NCBI RefSeq assembly: GCF_031951985.1
Contig: NZ_JAVLVU010000001.1
Location: 3,658,001-3,722,000, forward strand
Length of the DNA: 64,000 nucleotides
Origin: Mucilaginibacter terrae
GTDB lineage: Bacteria > Bacteroidota > Bacteroidia > Sphingobacteriales > Sphingobacteriaceae
Direction: 5' to 3'
Part shown: piece after piece, positions 38,441 through 46,896 of the stretch
Position numbering within the stretch: position 1 is the first letter of the stretch
How the letters are laid out: the number at the start of each line of letters is the position of its first letter
Translations under genes and position numbers: made by a program
Notes under the pieces: generated by a model
Database searches by the model: none
What the model saw: only the letters and a program-made list of their open reading frames with translations
Told to the model about the DNA's origin: nothing

Positions 38441-38866
38441 ATGAAAAAGTTTTTAGTGCTATCATTTTTAATGGTGTTGTTTGCGTGTGCAGTAAGTTTT
38501 GCGCAAACAACAACCACAAGCCAGTGGACAACAAACGGGTATCATCGTGTACAGCCTAATTTTTCGTCCTACCTTAATTCGGCCGGCGATTTGGTGGTTG
38601 ATATGGGAGCATCGGTTGATATCTTTACCAATCCCTTGCCGCCGGGAGTTACCATTACCCGCATTGCCGTAAACATTCTTAACGACTCGAACCACGAATT
38701 GCCAACCGGAGGATACACCTATGATTTTTATAACGAAGGTACCAGCGGCACTGTGTGGTTAAACGCTGTATTTACCGAATCGTTGTTTTACCGCACCCAG
38801 TACGAATTTTTGGTTGATTACTCTGATAATACTTATGAGAGCTACTCTATCCTTGTTCAAAGATAA
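38441..38866 (+). CDS. Small secreted protein, unknown
   Basis: The 141-residue protein has a signal peptide (ending VSFAQ, about 22) and an all-beta, aromatic-rich mature part of about 120 residues (YHRVQPNFSSYLNSAGDL, GGYTYDFYNEGTSGTVWL). It has no cysteines in the mature chain and no family I recognise. Its position right after the FAS1/SusCD terminator, with its own downstream hairpin, makes it a separate transcript. A surface or periplasmic binding role is possible but unsupported. Confidence 0.6.
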   Translation: MKKFLVLSFLMVLFACAVSFAQTTTTSQWTTNGYHRVQPNFSSYLNSAGDLVVDMGASVDIFTNPLPPGVTITRIAVNILNDSNHELPTGGYTYDFYNEGTSGTVWLNAVFTESLFYRTQYEFLVDYSDNTYESYSILVQR

Positions 38867-38885
38867 TTACACCTGTTAAGGTGTA

Positions 38886-38923
38886 TACAGAAAAGCTACT
38901 CAACAATGTGCAGCTTTTCTGTA
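38886..38923 (+). terminator. Hairpin at the end of the small secreted protein gene
   Basis: Perfect 12-base arms TACAGAAAAGCT and AGCTTTTCTGTA enclose a 14-base loop, 20 bases past the stop. No T run follows, so it may protect the mRNA end rather than terminate. Confidence 0.55.
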
Positions 38924-39036
38924 AATATGAGTTTGATTGAAGTTGCAGGCACGATTTTTTAGTATAATAATATGGCTTAATGCCATGGTTTAATCATATT
39001 GTAAATGCATGTTTTCGGTACAAATTATAAAATGCG

Positions 39037-39044
39037 TAATTTTG
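39037..39044 (+). promoter_or_regulatory. Candidate -7 box of the deformylase gene
   Basis: TAATTTTG matches TAnnTTTG and ends 5 bases before the ATG at 39050. If active, transcription would begin almost at the start codon and give a nearly leaderless mRNA. This also argues against the longer frame from 39005. Confidence 0.4.
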
Positions 39045-39049
39045 TAGCT

Positions 39050-39622
39050 ATGAAATTGCCCATTGTAGCTTACGGCGACCCTGTTTTAAGAAAAAAAGCC
39101 ACCGATTTTGCTCCCAAAGAAATTGCGGGATTAAAGCAATTGGTTGCCGATATGTACGAAACCATGTATAACGCCCGTGGTGTTGGGTTAGCCGCTCCGC
39201 AGGTTGGCCTGTCAAAACGTTTATTTGTAATTGATGCCACCCCGTTTGATGATGAAGAGCCCGAACTGAAAGATTTCAAAAAAGCATTTATTAACCCGCA
39301 AATACTGGAAGAAACAGGAGAGGAGTGGCCTTTTAATGAAGGCTGCCTGAGCATACCTGATGTGCGCGAAGATGTATATCGCCAGCCAGAAGTGCGCATG
39401 AGCTACTATGATGAAGACATGAAACCGCACGAAGAAACCTTTAAAGGCATGGCTGCACGTATCATTCAACACGAGTACGATCATATTGAAGGCAAATTGT
39501 TTACCGACAAGTTGAGCCCGCTGCGTAAACGCCTGTTAGAAAAACGCCTCAATGATATATCAAAAGGTGTTGTTAAGGTTGATTATAAAATGAAATTCCC
39601 TGCTGCCAAAAAAGGCAGATAA
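39050..39622 (+). CDS. def: Peptide deformylase
   Basis: Deformylase removes the formyl group from new proteins. The 190-residue protein has the three family motifs: GVGLAAPQVG (44-53), EGCLSIP with the metal ligand Cys99, and QHEYDHIEG with His141, Glu142 and His145. The start at 39050 (MKLPIVAYGDPVLRKKA) is the family start; a frame from 39005 adds 15 residues. The insert DATPFDDEEPELKDFKK between motifs 1 and 2 fits type 2-like or Bacteroidota enzymes. A terminator follows, so it is monocistronic. Confidence 0.95.
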   Translation: MKLPIVAYGDPVLRKKATDFAPKEIAGLKQLVADMYETMYNARGVGLAAPQVGLSKRLFVIDATPFDDEEPELKDFKKAFINPQILEETGEEWPFNEGCLSIPDVREDVYRQPEVRMSYYDEDMKPHEETFKGMAARIIQHEYDHIEGKLFTDKLSPLRKRLLEKRLNDISKGVVKVDYKMKFPAAKKGR

Positions 39623-39645
39623 TTCACATATAAAGTATTATACCC

Positions 39646-39673
39646 AAAGACACGATTATCGTGTCTTTTTTTT
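39646..39673 (+). terminator. Rho-independent terminator of def
   Basis: Perfect 10-base arms AAAGACACGA and TCGTGTCTTT with a 3-base loop are followed by five more T. Confidence 0.92.
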
Positions 39674-39690
39674 GTGATAATAAATACGTT

Positions 39691-39884
39691 ATTACTGCGA
39701 GGCAGAGAGGATAAGATGTGTGTGACGCAATCTCTGAATTTTGTATAGCAGATATAAGTAGAAAAATTTATAAAGTGTTGTCATTGCGAGCGATAGCGTG
39801 GCAATATCTTCATGCAAAGTTGAAACGCGAGGAGATTGCCACGTCGCCCCATCACACACCTCCTCACCCGCTTCTCGCAATGAC
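39691..39884 (+). repeat. CATTGCGAG family repeats: one decayed half and one full copy
   Basis: A degenerate start (ATTACTGCGAGG, with GACGCAATCTCTG following) covers 39691-39736. A full copy covers 39780-39884 with ends GTCATTGCGAG and CTCGCAATGAC and the inner pair AGCGTGGCAAT and GAGATTGCCACG. The tandem arrangement fills most of the 333-base gap before the next gene; no other feature is visible there. Confidence 0.75.
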
Positions 39885-39955
39885 ACGGGTTATAGAATTT
39901 GAAGCACAAAAAGCCTAACTCTGTCTCAAATTAACACTTAAAATTAAGCGATTGA

Positions 39956-40102
39956 TCATTCACTTTTCGCAGACTGTGCCTGCCCATCTTTAACACCTTC
40001 CACAAAACCCTGCTTTACATCTTTCCAGTTTTTAATTATTACAATCAGCAGCACTATGAGTATGGCTGCTATCACTCTTTTTATAGTAATTCCATTGTGC
40101 AT
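39956..40102 (-). CDS. 48-residue single-span membrane protein
   Basis: This small frame, reading MHNGITIKRVIAAILIVLLI and onward, has one hydrophobic helix (about 9-23) after a short basic start. A polar tail follows (KNWKDVKQGFVEGVKDGQAQ). It lies 40 bases after the dipeptide epimerase stop on the same strand, so it is probably the second gene of that transcript. The tail looks like those of small inner-membrane proteins that bind or regulate a larger partner. The function is unknown and the call rests on coding look alone. Confidence 0.55.
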   Translation of the reverse strand: MHNGITIKRVIAAILIVLLIVIIKNWKDVKQGFVEGVKDGQAQSAKSE

Positions 40103-40142
40103 AAGGCAGTGTATTTGGTAATAGGCAATTTACGAAAATTAA

Positions 40143-41162
40143 TTAAGCAACCGATGGTTGTAAGCCTAAGCCGGGTTCATTGGTTAAAACCCATTTACCG
40201 TTTTGTATTAATGGCGTTGCGTACGGGTTGTTACTGGTGAGCAAAGGCCCGTCAAGGTCGGCCCAGTTGCATTGCGGGGCAAGGGCGGCGGCGGCAAGGG
40301 TTGCGCAACTGGTTTCGCTCATGCAGCCTATCAGCACTTTTAAATCCAGCTCGCGTGCTTTATCTATCATCAGTTTAGCCTCATACATTCCGGCCGATTT
40401 CATGAGCTTTAAATTAATGCCATGATATATGCCTTTGGCCCGTTCCACATCAGGCAGGCGCTGCACCGCTTCATCGCCAATAATAGGGATGGGGCTGCGT
40501 TGCGTTAACCAGGCATTGCTATCTGAATCGGTTTTGGCAAATGGCTGCTCAATCAATTGCACGCCCTGTTCATGCAGCCAGTATACCATATCAAGACTTT
40601 TTTCGAGGCCGGTCCAGCCCTGGTTGGCATCTACATACAGCGGCACATTAGTTACTGAGCGTACAGTTTCAATCAACATTTTATCGGCCTCTCCGCTTAG
40701 CTTTACTTTAATAACTTTCATGCCGGCAGCTTCCTTGGCTTTTTGTATTACCACTTCGGGGGTATCAATACCAAGGGTAATACTGGTAAGGGGCATATGG
40801 CCTGGTTGGCTGCCAAGGAGCTGCCAGCAGGGCTTATGCATTAGTTTGCCTTCTAAATCGTGCAGGGCAATATCAATAGCGGCTTTGACAGCAGGATTAC
40901 CAGAGGCAAGGCTATCCAGGTAAGCCATAATCTCCCCATAGTTAAACGGAAAGCTAAACCTGTTTACCTCAACTTTTTGCAGGAACTCCGTTGCTGTTTG
41001 TGTACTCTCGCCCAAATACGGAACCATCGATGCTTCGCCATAGCCCTTTTGTCCTTCGTGCTCAATTTGTACCAGCATAAGCGGCGTAGAAGTGCGTGAA
41101 AACTTAGCAATGGTAAAGCGGTGTTTCAGGATCAGTTCGAAAGGAGCGTAAGTGAGTTTCAT
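40143..41162 (-). CDS. L-Ala-D/L-Glu epimerase-like dipeptide epimerase (enolase superfamily)
   Basis: The enzyme epimerises the second residue of dipeptides, usually from recycled peptidoglycan. The 339-residue protein has the muconate-lactonising subgroup layout. The KxK catalytic pair is Lys152/Lys154 (KVIKVKLSG) and the metal ligands are Asp178 (VDANQGW), Glu205 (EQPFA) and Asp230 (GDEAVQ). The opposing base is Lys252 (NLKLMKSAG). The DxD pair at 302-304 (DLDGP) is the mark of dipeptide epimerases. The precise dipeptide is not predictable here. Confidence 0.9.
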   Translation of the reverse strand: MKLTYAPFELILKHRFTIAKFSRTSTPLMLVQIEHEGQKGYGEASMVPYLGESTQTATEFLQKVEVNRFSFPFNYGEIMAYLDSLASGNPAVKAAIDIALHDLEGKLMHKPCWQLLGSQPGHMPLTSITLGIDTPEVVIQKAKEAAGMKVIKVKLSGEADKMLIETVRSVTNVPLYVDANQGWTGLEKSLDMVYWLHEQGVQLIEQPFAKTDSDSNAWLTQRSPIPIIGDEAVQRLPDVERAKGIYHGINLKLMKSAGMYEAKLMIDKARELDLKVLIGCMSETSCATLAAAALAPQCNWADLDGPLLTSNNPYATPLIQNGKWVLTNEPGLGLQPSVA

Positions 41163-41228
41163 GTAAGCCTAAACTAATCATTTTACAATTCATCCATATA
41201 ATAAAACGGTGGGTTTGGGCAAGGTATT

Positions 41229-41236
41229 TATCTTTG
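41229..41236 (+). promoter_or_regulatory. Candidate -7 box
   Basis: TATCTTTG followed by C matches TAnnTTTG 4 bases before the ATG at 41241, which would give a leaderless or very short-leader transcript. Confidence 0.4.
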
Positions 41237-41240
41237 CGGC

Positions 41241-42236
41241 ATGTCGGCAATTTTGTATAACCCGTTCGAGCGCTTTAATTTCAGCAATCGTAACTGTTTT
41301 TTAACCGGGCAAACCCTAACATCCGAAGAGGAAAAGATTCAGGTTTTCCCGGCCTGGCTTATGAGCCGTTATGGTTTAGAAGACAAGGTAATTAAGCTGT
41401 TAGACGAAAGCTATGTGGGTTATAAAGATTTGAAAGTTCCATGCACTGCAGCAGTTAATGAGCAATACATAGCGCCGCTCGAAACTGAAATTGAGGCTGC
41501 CTTTACCCAGGGCTACGATGTCGTAAAGGAGTTAGAACCGCTTAAACTGTTTCAGTGGGCGGGTAAGTTATTGTATGGTATAATATTTAATGAGCTGCAG
41601 GCCGGTATTAAACAGCAGCATGCGCAGGGCGAAGCGTTCAACGTTTCGGAGGGTTTACAGCATAAGTTTAGCCACCTGCATTTAATGCTGCAAAGCCTTA
41701 ACCAGCCCATCATATTTGACGAGTTTACGCCATACAGCCTGTTTTTGTTTAAGGTTGATAACCCCGAAAACGAGTTTGCGTACCGCGACGAAATTAACAC
41801 CCTCACGTTCTCGTTACGTATTCAGGATTTTGGATTGATCATTTGTTTGCAGGATAACGGCGCTAACCGCCGCTACCACCAGGAACTGTTTGAAAAATTA
41901 GGCAACGATACGCTGCACCCCATTCAGTTTGAAGAAATTAACGCGAAAGTATTTTATTCGGCTTTTTTATTTAACCGTTTGCCCGAGTATGATATTATGC
42001 CCGTTGGCGATGAAATATACATTGAAGCCAACGCCCTGCGCGGCACCAGCGGCCGCCCGGTGTTTGACGAATGGCAAAATAAAACTTACGGCCAGGTGCT
42101 CGAAAACTTCTGGAAACGCTGGGGCTTTATCCTCCTCGAAATTATCAAAGACCCGGAACACCCCATGAGTTTTTTGTTTACTAAAGACGGGTATAAGATA
42201 GGTGCGGAGGCTTGCCCGTCAGAGAAGTTGTTGTAA
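41241..42236 (+). CDS. Conserved hypothetical protein
   Basis: This is a soluble-looking protein of 331 residues with no signal peptide and no membrane helix. It opens SAILYNPFERFNFSNRNCFL and contains FQWAGKLLYGIIFNELQAGI and FRDEINTLTFSLRIQDFGL-type segments. I recall similar proteins annotated as hypothetical in Sphingobacteriaceae. The N-terminal NCFLTGQTL segment resembles part of an HNH-associated zinc-finger opening, but no second cysteine pair is present. The function is unknown. It is a single gene with a repeat downstream. Confidence 0.7.
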   Translation: MSAILYNPFERFNFSNRNCFLTGQTLTSEEEKIQVFPAWLMSRYGLEDKVIKLLDESYVGYKDLKVPCTAAVNEQYIAPLETEIEAAFTQGYDVVKELEPLKLFQWAGKLLYGIIFNELQAGIKQQHAQGEAFNVSEGLQHKFSHLHLMLQSLNQPIIFDEFTPYSLFLFKVDNPENEFAYRDEINTLTFSLRIQDFGLIICLQDNGANRRYHQELFEKLGNDTLHPIQFEEINAKVFYSAFLFNRLPEYDIMPVGDEIYIEANALRGTSGRPVFDEWQNKTYGQVLENFWKRWGFILLEIIKDPEHPMSFLFTKDGYKIGAEACPSEKLL

Positions 42237-42251
42237 AAACAAAAATACCTT

Positions 42252-42342
42252 GTCATTGCGAGGTACGAAGCAATCTCCGGCAGAAAAGCTGACGACTTTA
42301 CAAGAGGAGATTGCCACTCCGCCTAAGGCGGATCGCAATAAC
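42252..42342 (+). repeat. CATTGCGAG family repeat, copy 4
   Basis: It begins GTCATTGCGAG and ends GATCGCAATAAC. The inner pair is GCAATCTC and GAGATTGC, and an extra small palindrome CCGCCTAAGGCGG lies at 42319-42331. It lies between convergent genes. Confidence 0.75.
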
Positions 42343-42402
42343 ATATTATTTTATACTTTAAACAAAAAGAGACACAAAGTATGGTGTCTCTACGGTATAT
42401 CA

Positions 42403-44598
42403 TTACATCAAGCCTCTCTCCCTTAGCTGCTTTTTACGCTCTTTTTCTAATCGTTTCTGCTCTCGCTTCGCGTCTTTTTCGCGTTTCTTGGCGGCGTCTA
42501 TCGAGTCTTGTATGGCTTCTTTCTTTTTGTCGGTGCTATCTTTTTTACCGCCGCCAAACAAGCGCTGAAAGAAACCCGGTTTTTTATCTTCTTCTTTCCC
42601 TTCTTCAACCACACCCGGAATAATCATCCCATCACCATCCGGATCATCGGGGTCTTGCCTTAATAAGCTATCTACAACAGCGGTATCAATTGGCGCAATT
42701 TTTTGGCGCAAGCCTTCGCGTAAGCGTACATTATAAAATCCGTAGGCACTGCTGTCGGGCTGTGTCCAGCCACGTTTGGCCATTAAGTTACCAATGAGCC
42801 TGAAATAACCATGCAGCCTGTACCGTAAGGTTCCATCGGGTTCAAAGGCGTATAGGCCCTTTTTAGGGCTCGGCACAATGCTGGCCAGGTAAATACTCTC
42901 GCCTAAATTAAGTTCACTCGGGTGTTTGCCAAAATAGTAGCGCGATGCCTCGCCTATACCGTAAATATTGCGCCCCCACTCAATAATGTTGAGATATACT
43001 TCCAGCATACGGTTTTTGGTCATTACATCGCCGTTAACAATAAGCCATACGATGAGTATCTCCTCAAATTTGCGCGTAAGCGTTTTTTGCCTGCTCAGAA
43101 AAGCATTTTTAACCAATTGCATGGATATGGTACTTCCACCGCGTTTAAAGCGTTTCTCTTTAAAATCTTCGGCTATTGATTTGCGTAACGATTCCTGTAC
43201 AAAGCCTTTGTTGCTGTAAAACGACGGATCTTCGGCCGTCATGAGTGCATTGCGTAGATTAGGCGATACTTGGTTTAACGACGTGTAATTAGGGTTAGCC
43301 GGCGAAATATTGCGTGGAGGCATGGGCTTACCCTTTTCGTACGGTGTGTATACAAATTCACGGTTCAATCTACCCAGGTCAACCTTGCCAAACTTCAGTA
43401 TCCTGAAATCTTTTTTAGCCAGTCCCGATTCAAATTGCGTATTATCAGGGTCAGAGGTGTTTAAATACAGGTGTACATTATATTTCAACTGCCCGGCAAC
43501 CTGTATACCATCTAACGATTCAAACAAGCCTTTAGGGAACGAGTCGAAAAAGTCCTGAGCATCCTGCCAATCGGTGTGCATTTTTACCGTGTAGGCTTTA
43601 ACCGGGCGTATCTGGTACTTAATGTAAGGGTGCAGGTTAAGTTTTTTAATGTGTACCACCGATGAGCTGTCTAACGAAATATACCTGTCGCCCACAAAAA
43701 TATTGGCATCTATAGAGCCATCAGGTACCACCACATCGGTATCTGACAGTGCCGGATGGTTTACCAGCATGTTTTTTACGGCCAGGTAAGTATAAACCTC
43801 GGTTTGTTCATCGCCCGCTTCCACTTTGTTTAAACGGGTGGTAAGGGTATCAAAATTAAATTTAAGGTTGAACTTTTTTTCCAGCAGCGGAAATTCTACT
43901 TTTTTGCCGTCGGCATAAAGCTTAACGTCGATCTCCTTATCGCCGGGGTGCAGCTTGCCGGCAAAGTGCCAGGTAGATTCATGGTCGTTCACGTCAATGG
44001 TCGACATCAGATCGCCATCGTCAATTTTGGCCGATTTAGCCAGCAACTTAATATGCGTGCTGTCGTCCTCAAAGCTCATTCTGAAGTTTTGCAGGTCGAG
44101 GTTTTCGGGTATTTTGTAGAGTACCTGGTTAATGAGGTTATCCACCAGTTCGTTAAGCCCCGATGAGGATTTGGTATTGGTCGAGTCTTTTTTGCGGTGG
44201 AACAGGAAATCAAAATTGCGCTGCCCTTTTTTGTCGGTCAAGTTCAAATAACCGTCTTTAAGGCTTACATCGGCCAGTTTGATTTTTCCGGCAATAAGCG
44301 GCATCAGCTTCACGCTTACGGCAAAATTATTAATGCGTACCAGGCTGTCGCGCTGCTCGGGCACTACGGTTATATTGGTAAAGGCTACGGTGCTGAGGCC
44401 GGTAAAACGGGCAGTGCCTATTTTTACATCTAAATTATAATCGCGCTTAGCTTTAGCCTTAGCTTTGTAAATGGCTTTTTCAAGCAAGGCTTCGCGCTTG
44501 GAATATGCTATAAAGCCGCCAACTATAAGTATGATGAAAAGTGCACCGGCTACAATTCCGGCTATACGAAGATATTTTCTAAAGTCAGGGCGATGCAT
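42403..44598 (-). CDS. AsmA-like domain fused to a GT51 peptidoglycan glycosyltransferase
   Basis: The 731-residue inner-membrane protein has one N-terminal helix (about 12-32). Residues about 38-430 are beta-rich and open like AsmA proteins (VKIGTARFTGLSTVAFTNIT, then LIAGKIKLADVSLKDGYLNL). Residues about 445-620 are a GT51 transglycosylase: catalytic Glu456 (TAEDPSF), RGGSTISMQ (486-494), second Glu533 (NRMLEVYLNIIEWG) and YYFGKHPSELNLGES. There is no transpeptidase domain. The last 60 residues are highly charged. It should polymerise lipid II glycan chains; what the AsmA-like part does here is unknown. Confidence 0.85.
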   Translation of the reverse strand: MHRPDFRKYLRIAGIVAGALFIILIVGGFIAYSKREALLEKAIYKAKAKAKRDYNLDVKIGTARFTGLSTVAFTNITVVPEQRDSLVRINNFAVSVKLMPLIAGKIKLADVSLKDGYLNLTDKKGQRNFDFLFHRKKDSTNTKSSSGLNELVDNLINQVLYKIPENLDLQNFRMSFEDDSTHIKLLAKSAKIDDGDLMSTIDVNDHESTWHFAGKLHPGDKEIDVKLYADGKKVEFPLLEKKFNLKFNFDTLTTRLNKVEAGDEQTEVYTYLAVKNMLVNHPALSDTDVVVPDGSIDANIFVGDRYISLDSSSVVHIKKLNLHPYIKYQIRPVKAYTVKMHTDWQDAQDFFDSFPKGLFESLDGIQVAGQLKYNVHLYLNTSDPDNTQFESGLAKKDFRILKFGKVDLGRLNREFVYTPYEKGKPMPPRNISPANPNYTSLNQVSPNLRNALMTAEDPSFYSNKGFVQESLRKSIAEDFKEKRFKRGGSTISMQLVKNAFLSRQKTLTRKFEEILIVWLIVNGDVMTKNRMLEVYLNIIEWGRNIYGIGEASRYYFGKHPSELNLGESIYLASIVPSPKKGLYAFEPDGTLRYRLHGYFRLIGNLMAKRGWTQPDSSAYGFYNVRLREGLRQKIAPIDTAVVDSLLRQDPDDPDGDGMIIPGVVEEGKEEDKKPGFFQRLFGGGKKDSTDKKKEAIQDSIDAAKKREKDAKREQKRLEKERKKQLRERGLM

Positions 44599-44693
44599 CA
44601 GGTAAATTTTTCCAAAACTAAATCTTATCGGCTATAAAACGATTTTAGAACCACAATTATTTCTCTAACAAAAGCAAACCGCCCCTGTTTTAG

Positions 44694-44701
44694 TATTTTT
44701 G
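44694..44701 (+). promoter_or_regulatory. Candidate -7 box of the Mrp gene
   Basis: TATTTTTG matches TAnnTTTG, 15 bases before the ATG at 44717. Confidence 0.4.
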
Positions 44702-44716
44702 TACCATATTATAAAT

Positions 44717-45805
44717 ATGCAACTTACCAAAGAACAAGTATTACAAGCCCTTAGCCATGTTGAAGAGCCGGATCTGAAGAAAGACCTGGTTACGCTGAAC
44801 ATGATTCAGGACATTAACATAGATGGAAACAAGCTCGTGTTTTCGGTAGTATTAACTACGCCAGCCTGCCCTTTAAAGGATCTGATTGAAAATGCCTGCC
44901 GCAATGCCATCAAGCATTTCATCAGTCCCGAGGTTGAGGTTACCGTAAACATGACCTCGCGGGTTACTACGTTAAAAAATACCGGGGTACCGGGCGTTAA
45001 AAATATTATTGCGGTGGCATCGGGCAAAGGTGGTGTGGGTAAATCAACCGTGGCGGCTAATCTGGCTTTAGGCTTGGCAGCTACCGGTGCAAAAGTGGGT
45101 TTAATTGATGCCGATATTTACGGCCCATCGGTGCCTATTATGTTTGGGTTAGAGGGTGCACGCCCTAAAGCCACGCAGGAGAACGGCAAGACCCGCATCG
45201 AACCCATAGAGAAATATGGCATCAAGCTGTTATCAATCGGTTTCTTTACCGACCCTAACCAGCCCGTGCCGTGGCGCGGACCAATGGTTTCAACCGCGGT
45301 TAAGCAGTTATTTAACGATGCCGACTGGGGCGAACTGGATTACCTCGTGGTAGATCTTCCTCCGGGTACCGGCGATATACATATTACGGTTACGCAAAGC
45401 TTCCCTATTACCGGTGCCGTTATAGTAACCACGCCGCAAAACGTGGCTCTGGCCGATGCCAAGAAAGGTGTGGGTATGCTCATGATGGAATCTATAAACG
45501 TGCCTATACTGGGTGTGATCGAGAACATGTCATACTTTACACCTGCCGAACTGCCCGAAAATAAATACTATATTTTTGGCAAGGGTGGTGGCGCTAAACT
45601 GGCCGAAATGATAGGTGCGCCGTTTTTAGGCGAATTGCCTTTAGTGCGCAGTGTGAGCGAAAGCGGCGATGCCGGCAAACCGGTAGTACTAACCGATGAT
45701 GGCATTATGGGCACTGCATTTAAGAATATTGCCGAGCGGGTTGCCCAGCAAATATCCATTAATAACGCTAAGGCGGCACACTATACCGATGTGATAAATC
45801 GTTAA
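44717..45805 (+). CDS. Mrp/NBP35-family P-loop ATPase, iron-sulfur cluster carrier
   Basis: The 362-residue cytoplasmic ATPase delivers or inserts Fe-S clusters. An N-terminal MIP18-like domain (about 1-78, EQVLQALSHVEEPDLKKDLV) is followed by the deviant Walker A ASGKGGVGKST (about 101-111), DADIYGPSVP, and DLPPGTGD. The CxxC usually found after ENMS in Mrp proteins is absent (ENMSYFTPAELPENKYYIF), so cluster binding must use other residues. The ATG at 44717 fits the family; an upstream TTG at 44699 adds six residues. A NifU-like gene follows 37 bases later, supporting the Fe-S role. Confidence 0.9.
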   Translation: MQLTKEQVLQALSHVEEPDLKKDLVTLNMIQDINIDGNKLVFSVVLTTPACPLKDLIENACRNAIKHFISPEVEVTVNMTSRVTTLKNTGVPGVKNIIAVASGKGGVGKSTVAANLALGLAATGAKVGLIDADIYGPSVPIMFGLEGARPKATQENGKTRIEPIEKYGIKLLSIGFFTDPNQPVPWRGPMVSTAVKQLFNDADWGELDYLVVDLPPGTGDIHITVTQSFPITGAVIVTTPQNVALADAKKGVGMLMMESINVPILGVIENMSYFTPAELPENKYYIFGKGGGAKLAEMIGAPFLGELPLVRSVSESGDAGKPVVLTDDGIMGTAFKNIAERVAQQISINNAKAAHYTDVINR

Positions 45806-45842
45806 AAATTAATATCTTTACATTCAGAATAAAATTATAAAC

Positions 45843-46121
45843 ATGAGTTTAGTTGAACAGGTAGAAACAGCACTTGATACCATCCGCCCTTATCTTGAAG
45901 CTGATGGTGGCAATGTTTCGGTGGAAGAGATAACTCCTGAAAAAGTGGTTAAGCTGAAGTTGTTGGGTTCATGTGGTTCATGCCCCATGAGCATTATGAC
46001 ACTGAAGGCAGGCATTGAGCAGGCTATTATGAAAGCCGTGCCCGAAATTACCGGTGTTGAAGCTATAAACCTTACAGATATAGATGATCCTAACGCGGTA
46101 ATGCCCGCAAATATGCGTTAG
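45843..46121 (+). CDS. NifU-like (Nfu) iron-sulfur scaffold
   Basis: This single NifU C-terminal domain of 92 residues has the cluster-binding CGSC (Cys44, Cys47) in KLLGSCGSCPMSIMTLK. YLEADGGNVSVEEI is the usual start. It probably hands Fe-S clusters to target proteins together with the Mrp-type ATPase just upstream. The spacing of 37 bases suggests one transcript, though a TATCTTTA box-like sequence lies between them. Confidence 0.93.
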   Translation: MSLVEQVETALDTIRPYLEADGGNVSVEEITPEKVVKLKLLGSCGSCPMSIMTLKAGIEQAIMKAVPEITGVEAINLTDIDDPNAVMPANMR

Positions 46122-46165
46122 TGTTAATAAGTGTTAAATGCTGAGAAGCATTACAACCGAAATTA

Positions 46166-46173
46166 TATTTTTG
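46166..46173 (+). promoter_or_regulatory. Candidate -7 box
   Basis: TATTTTTG followed by C matches TAnnTTTG, 56 bases before the ATG at 46230. Confidence 0.35.
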
Positions 46174-46229
46174 CATAAAAAACTATTATAAACCCGGCGA
46201 CGTATAAATTGTTGGGTTTTTATATATAC

Positions 46230-46868
46230 ATGAAAAAGTGCTTTTTAGCTTTATTAGTATGCCTGCTTACCGCAGCGGCCGCCTTTGCTCAAAAAGGCGA
46301 TAAGCCACTTGTGCAGTTTACCGGTATAACTTATAATGCCGATAGTACCCGCATCATTATTCCGTACGTAACCATTACCAATCTTACTAATAAAGGTTCG
46401 GTAGTGGTGGCTAACTATAAAGGCTATTTTTCATTTGTAACTCGCGAAAACGATACCCTGCGCTTTACTGCCGTAGGTTATGCCCCGGTTGATATGGTTA
46501 TACCTGCTAACCTCGAAAGCAAAAGCTACACGGTTAAGGTGTTAATGAAACCAGAGGTTATTGTGCTCCCGGCTTTTCATATGCTGCCATGGGCCACTAC
46601 CGATGAGTTTAAAAAAGATTTTTTAACCATGAAGCTGGCCGACGACGACCTGGAGCTGGCGCGCAAAAACCTGAGCAAAGGGCTAACCGGCGTATCATAC
46701 ACCGAGCTACCGCGCGATGCCAGCGAAATACAATCGGCCGTGGCGTCTGATATGCACAACCGCATCCTTAACTCGCACTCGTTAATGCCCAACCCGCTGC
46801 TAAACCCACTGGCCTGGGGTAGCTTAATCAAGTCTATCTCGGCGGGCGATAAGAGCCGTAGCAATTAA
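46230..46868 (+). CDS. Exported protein with a carboxypeptidase-regulatory-like domain
   Basis: The 212-residue protein has a signal peptide (ending AAFAQ, about 20). Residues about 30-115 form a carboxypeptidase-regulatory-like beta domain (ITYNADSTRIIIPYVTITNL, then GYFSFVTRENDTLRFTAVGY). The rest is helical and polar (DEFKKDFLTMKLADDDLELA). I recall this type being common in Bacteroidota and functionally unassigned. The ATG at 46230 gives the signal peptide; a frame from 46209 adds seven residues. Confidence 0.75.
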   Translation: MKKCFLALLVCLLTAAAAFAQKGDKPLVQFTGITYNADSTRIIIPYVTITNLTNKGSVVVANYKGYFSFVTRENDTLRFTAVGYAPVDMVIPANLESKSYTVKVLMKPEVIVLPAFHMLPWATTDEFKKDFLTMKLADDDLELARKNLSKGLTGVSYTELPRDASEIQSAVASDMHNRILNSHSLMPNPLLNPLAWGSLIKSISAGDKSRSN

Positions 46869-46896
46869 TCAGGCTTTCCCTCTATATACTTTTTTT

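Noticed and set aside
39718..39918. Open frames over the repeats after def
   Set aside because: They follow the repeat sequence on both strands and have no independent coding features.
42202..42426. 74-codon plus-strand frame after the hypothetical gene
   Set aside because: It overlaps the 3' end of the upstream gene and runs through a CATTGCGAG repeat.
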